A stretch of 6,429 nucleotides of DNA, taken from contig KL569380.1 in NCBI GenBank assembly GCA_000715685.1, forward strand, positions 14,684-21,112, given 5' to 3'. This document shows, piece by piece, positions 5,194 to 6,429 of the stretch (positions are counted from its first letter, which is position 1; every line of letters starts with the position of its first letter). The position numbers and the translations under genes were made by a program. The notes beneath the pieces are model-generated. The model did not search any database. It had not been told where the DNA came from and saw nothing but the letters and a program-made list of their open reading frames with translations. The stretch is from Streptomyces lilacinus (GTDB taxonomy: Bacteria > Actinomycetota > Actinomycetes > Streptomycetales > Streptomycetaceae).

Positions 5194-5841
5194 GTGACCC
5201 GCAAGGACAGCGTGCGCGCCGCGACCAGTACCGCCAAGGACAGCGTGCGCCACGCGGTGGAGGTGGTGGCGCCCTACGCCGGCACGGCCAAGGACGGTGC
5301 CGTGCACTACGCCCACGAGGCTCGGACGCGGCTCGCGCCCAAGGTCGCCGAGGCCGCGCACCAGGCACGCGTGCAGTACGACGCCCATCTGCAGCCCCGC
5401 ATCGAGCATGCGCGGGGCGCCCTGCCTCCCAAGATCGACCATGCCGCCGTCCGGGCCCGCGCCCTCGCCGAGCCCGTCCGCGACGAGGCGCTCTCCCGGG
5501 GCTCCGCCGCCCTCGCCGCCCTGCGCGGCCAGGTCTCGGCCGAGGATGTCGACAAGCTGACCCGGCGCCGGAACCGGCGCTGCCGCGTCGGGCGCGTGGC
5601 GAAGCGGCTCGTGGTGCTCGGCGTGCTGGCCGGTGGTGCCGTCGCGGCCTGGAAGTGGTGGGACCGGCAGGCCAATCCCGACTGGCTGGTCGAGCCCCCG
5701 GAGGCCACCGAGCCCGCCGACCGTGCCCCACTGAGCGCGGTCGACGGCAGCGCCCCCGCCGGCCTCGACCCCGAGGTGCAGGCCAAGCAGGACCGCGCGG
5801 ACTCGGACGCGTCCCCGGAAGGGGACAACGACCGGCCCTGA
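5194..5841 (+). CDS. DUF5324-type single-pass membrane protein
   Basis: A 215-residue protein of unknown biochemical function, at the position and with the architecture of the streptomycete DUF5324 family. The N-terminal 120 residues are Ala-rich, charged and predicted helical, with a repeated TAKDSVR/TRKDSVR motif (residues 2-8 and 13-19) and phasing that suggests amphipathic helices or a coiled coil. A basic patch KLTRRRNRRCRVGRVAKR (121-138) precedes one membrane helix at about 138-154, ended by AAWKWW. The tail is acidic and Pro/Ala-rich (about 160-215). By the positive-inside rule the helical domain is cytoplasmic and the tail outside. The start is set by the strong GGAGGAGG site. It is divergent from the cyclophilin gene and ends 24 bp before a bidirectional terminator. 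The family name comes from context and general look, so it is less certain than the coding call. Confidence 0.88.
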   Translation: MTRKDSVRAATSTAKDSVRHAVEVVAPYAGTAKDGAVHYAHEARTRLAPKVAEAAHQARVQYDAHLQPRIEHARGALPPKIDHAAVRARALAEPVRDEALSRGSAALAALRGQVSAEDVDKLTRRRNRRCRVGRVAKRLVVLGVLAGGAVAAWKWWDRQANPDWLVEPPEATEPADRAPLSAVDGSAPAGLDPEVQAKQDRADSDASPEGDNDRP

Positions 5842-5865
5842 CCGAATCGGAGACACCGGAACACA

Positions 5866-5908
5866 AAAACCCCCTCCGACCGCGTATTCGCAGGTCGGAG
5901 GGGGTTTT
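5866..5908. terminator. Bidirectional intrinsic terminator
   Basis: A perfect 16-bp stem, AAAACCCCCTCCGACC with GGTCGGAGGGGGTTTT, closes an 11-base loop. A-rich and T-rich ends give a T-tract on either strand. It ends the DUF5324 transcript from the left. In the other direction it lies directly after the tRNA-Ala 3' fragment on the minus strand, so it was probably the native terminator of the ancestral tRNA operon. Confidence 0.93.
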
Positions 5909-5912
5909 CCAG

Positions 5913-5935
5913 TGGAGCCTAGGGGAGTCGAACCC
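5913..5935 (-). pseudogene. 3'-terminal tRNA-Ala fragment; putative att site of an integrated element
   Basis: Read on the minus strand this is GGGTTCGACTCCCC plus TAGGCTCCA: half of the T stem, the TTCGACT loop, the other T-stem strand, the 3' acceptor strand AGGCTCC and discriminator A73. It equals the final 23 bases (positions 51-73) of an actinobacterial tRNA-Ala whose 5' acceptor would be GGGGCCT. Upstream the match stops abruptly: the next bases (CT, where GA or similar should complete the T stem) break pairing at positions 49-50, and there is no anticodon arm, D arm or 5' acceptor. In related genomes intact tRNA-Ile and tRNA-Ala genes stand here beside the ppiA/DUF5324 genes. Site-specific elements that use tRNA 3' ends leave exactly such fragments. 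Assignment to tRNA-Ala rests on remembered family sequences. Confidence 0.72.
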
Positions 5936-6429
5936 GAAATCGTTACCTTTCTGACCTGCGAAGACGCCGGAGGATCGGACATTCTCATCCGTTTCCACCC
6001 TCCTGAACCCGGCTCCATCCCACTCGGTCCGCGACCCGTGTTGACGTGTCAGCACAGGCCAACGAACGCTTGCATAAGCGAATACTGAAGCCTTCCTTCC
6101 ACCTTCATAGCTGCAACTACGCAGTAAGCAGGCGATCAGCATCCCCACGCTAGTGCAAATGCCCGACAGGCGACGACTTCAGGCCGGCGAAGACCCCGGC
6201 GCGGTTCCCCGCCGACTGGAAGTCGCAGCCGGCCGGGCGGAGTTCCAGGCGAGGGGGCTGTACGGGAAGGGCCACTGGCGCCCACTCCTGTCGGTGGCTG
6301 TTCGATCACCCGGCACCGGGTCGAGCCCCGGCACGGACGCGGAACGCGGGACACCCGCACTGCACCGCACTACGGCGGACCGTACAAGCCCCCTCGGCTA
6401 CCGGGCCCGCCTAGACTGGGCGCGGGAGG
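5936..6429. other. Gene-poor segment beyond the tRNA fragment; probable end of an integrated element
   Basis: No confident gene is present. Bases 5941-6180 are about 57% G+C by hand count (6061-6120 about 47%), against about 70% in the neighbouring genes; 6181-6240 rises to about 80%. CGCTT-GCAT-AAGCG (6067-6080) is a short inverted repeat. From ATG 6159 (or GTG 6153) a plus-strand frame stays open for 90 codons to the window edge. It contains RLEVAAGRAEFQARGLYGKG, has roughly three quarters G/C third positions, and lacks a ribosome binding site. I do not recognise it; it may be the start or a decayed piece of an element gene. Shorter minus-strand frames here look like chance. Confidence 0.5.

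Noticed and set aside
5913..6016. A complete tRNA or tRNA-Sec on the minus strand, pairing GGAGCC at 6011-6016 with GGCTCC at 5914-5919
   Set aside because: The span is 104 nt, only six acceptor pairs form, no D arm or anticodon arm can be drawn, and the T stem is broken at positions 49-50.
4970..6148. A 392-residue minus-strand frame crossing the DUF5324 gene, terminator and tRNA fragment
   Set aside because: It runs through a perfect terminator and a tRNA end and is opposite a gene with a strong ribosome binding site; its protein is Arg/Pro-rich and unrecognisable.
5913..6150. tmRNA 3' domain, since tmRNAs also end in GCTCCAC-type acceptors
   Set aside because: No tag-peptide frame or GGGG 5' end was found upstream, and TAGGCTCC fits tRNA-Ala better than the CAGCTCC of actinobacterial tmRNA as I recall it.
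6136..6370. Two small minus-strand frames near the right edge
   Set aside because: No ribosome binding site, no recognisable motif, and composition typical of chance frames.

Overview
The window is high-GC DNA with the codon habits of Streptomyces: G/C third positions, frequent GTG starts and AGGAGG-type ribosome binding sites. Gene content and order match the conserved actinobacterial neighbourhood near gyrA/oriC. In Mycobacterium the same stretch reads gyrA, tRNA-Ile, tRNA-Ala, ppiA, rhomboid, crgA, DUF881, trpG/pabA, pknB. I infer a Streptomyces (or very close relative) chromosome segment a few tens of kb from oriC. Species cannot be named from this.

Layout, left to right. Bases 1-15 are not genomic: they match the last 15 bases of the Tn5/Nextera mosaic end, so this is a contig end with untrimmed adapter. 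Bases 74-2640 hold a leftward cluster: DUF881 envelope protein, class E sortase, 70-aa membrane protein, and the glutaminase subunit PabA/TrpG, whose GTG overlaps the preceding stop by 4 nt. crgA (2788-3042) runs rightward, divergent from DUF881. A 374-bp gene-free gap (3043-3416) follows, with an 18-bp tandem repeat, a strong hairpin, four DnaA-box-like sites and an inverted repeat inside a direct repeat. Next are two leftward genes separated by a bidirectional hairpin: a rhomboid protease with an N-terminal Cys-rich zinc-binding module (3417-4262) and a cyclophilin-type prolyl isomerase (4439-4966). A DUF5324-type membrane protein (5194-5841) is divergent from the isomerase and ends at a near-perfect bidirectional terminator (5866-5908).

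Immediately right of that terminator are 23 bp identical in form to the 3' end of a tRNA-Ala on the minus strand (5913-5935), without the rest of the tRNA. This is where the conserved tRNA-Ala should stand. The DNA beyond it drops to about 57% G+C for some 240 bp and carries no recognisable gene. The best reading is an attachment site: an integrative element or prophage inserted in the tRNA-Ala 3' end, left this fragment behind, and pushed the intact tRNA beyond the right edge.

The genes share a theme of growth and division. CrgA restrains FtsZ-ring formation and, with the nearby pknB/FtsW/PBP genes expected to the left, couples wall synthesis to septation. The sortase and DUF881 protein act at the envelope, the rhomboid in the membrane and the isomerase in protein folding. 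The DnaA-box cluster between crgA and the rhomboid gene is the most interesting regulatory feature. The tRNA-Ala fragment is the most interesting sign of horizontal transfer.
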